Assembly: GCA_011390855.1 (NCBI GenBank)
Contig: JAABRN010000072.1
Location: forward strand, 1-5,437
Origin: Hydrogenophaga sp.
GTDB lineage: Bacteria > Pseudomonadota > Gammaproteobacteria > Burkholderiales > Burkholderiaceae_C
Direction of reading: 5' to 3'
Length of the DNA stretch: 5,437 bases
Shown here piece after piece: positions 5,413-5,437 of the stretch. Position 1 is the first letter of the stretch. The number at the start of each line of letters is the position of its first letter. The translations under genes were made by a program, and so were the position numbers. The notes under the pieces are model-generated. The model made no database searches. It saw only the letters and a program-made list of their open reading frames with translations, and was not told the DNA's origin.

Positions 5413-5437
5413 GGTGAGGTGCGGTCTGATGATTGGC

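Overview
The window is GC-rich throughout. Its gene content, namely an RND efflux pump with a NodT-type outer membrane lipoprotein, a Crp/Fnr regulator of the kind ending in a cysteine pair, a DUF302 protein and a membrane M48 peptidase, suggests a chromosomal segment of a betaproteobacterium. Burkholderiales of the Comamonadaceae type (Hydrogenophaga/Polaromonas/Acidovorax-like) is my best guess. This is inferred from protein style only; there is no rRNA or other taxonomic marker in the window.

Layout: (1) 1-1862, plus strand: the 3' end of an HAE1-type RND inner-membrane efflux pump, overlapped by 8 nt by a complete outer-membrane efflux lipoprotein gene (OprM/NodT family). This is the distal part of a tripartite multidrug efflux operon whose periplasmic adaptor should lie off the left edge. 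(2) 1863-2165: 303 nt without a gene but full of inverted repeats: a 40-nt near-perfect palindrome (1953-1992), then a 16-nt inverted repeat (2003-2018 / 2146-2161) whose right arm contains the Shine-Dalgarno sequence of the next gene, enclosing two further stems. (3) 2166-2663, plus strand: a protein of unknown function whose C-terminal part resembles the Xre/MbcA/ParS toxin-binding fold, with no recognisable toxin partner beside it. (4) 2664-2835: convergent intergenic region with several short hairpins.

(5) 2836-3537, minus strand: a Crp/Fnr-family transcription regulator, with a TGA-N6-TCA dyad of the Crp/Fnr-box type about 40 nt upstream of its start. (6) 3733-4122, minus strand: a DUF302 protein. 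(7) 4384-5412, minus strand: a membrane-bound M48 (HtpX-like) zinc metalloprotease with an intact HEFSH motif and no visible Shine-Dalgarno. The three minus-strand genes point the same way but are separated by about 200-260 nt, so they need not form one operon.

Most of the window is ordinary housekeeping and stress-type accessory content. The part most worth a second look is the 1953-2165 stretch. The nested complementarity, G-U wobbles that favour a plus-strand RNA, and the sequestered ribosome binding site together suggest a structured cis-regulatory leader, possibly undescribed, controlling the orphan Xre/MbcA/ParS-like gene. No CRISPR array, tRNA, rRNA, insertion sequence or phage gene was seen.
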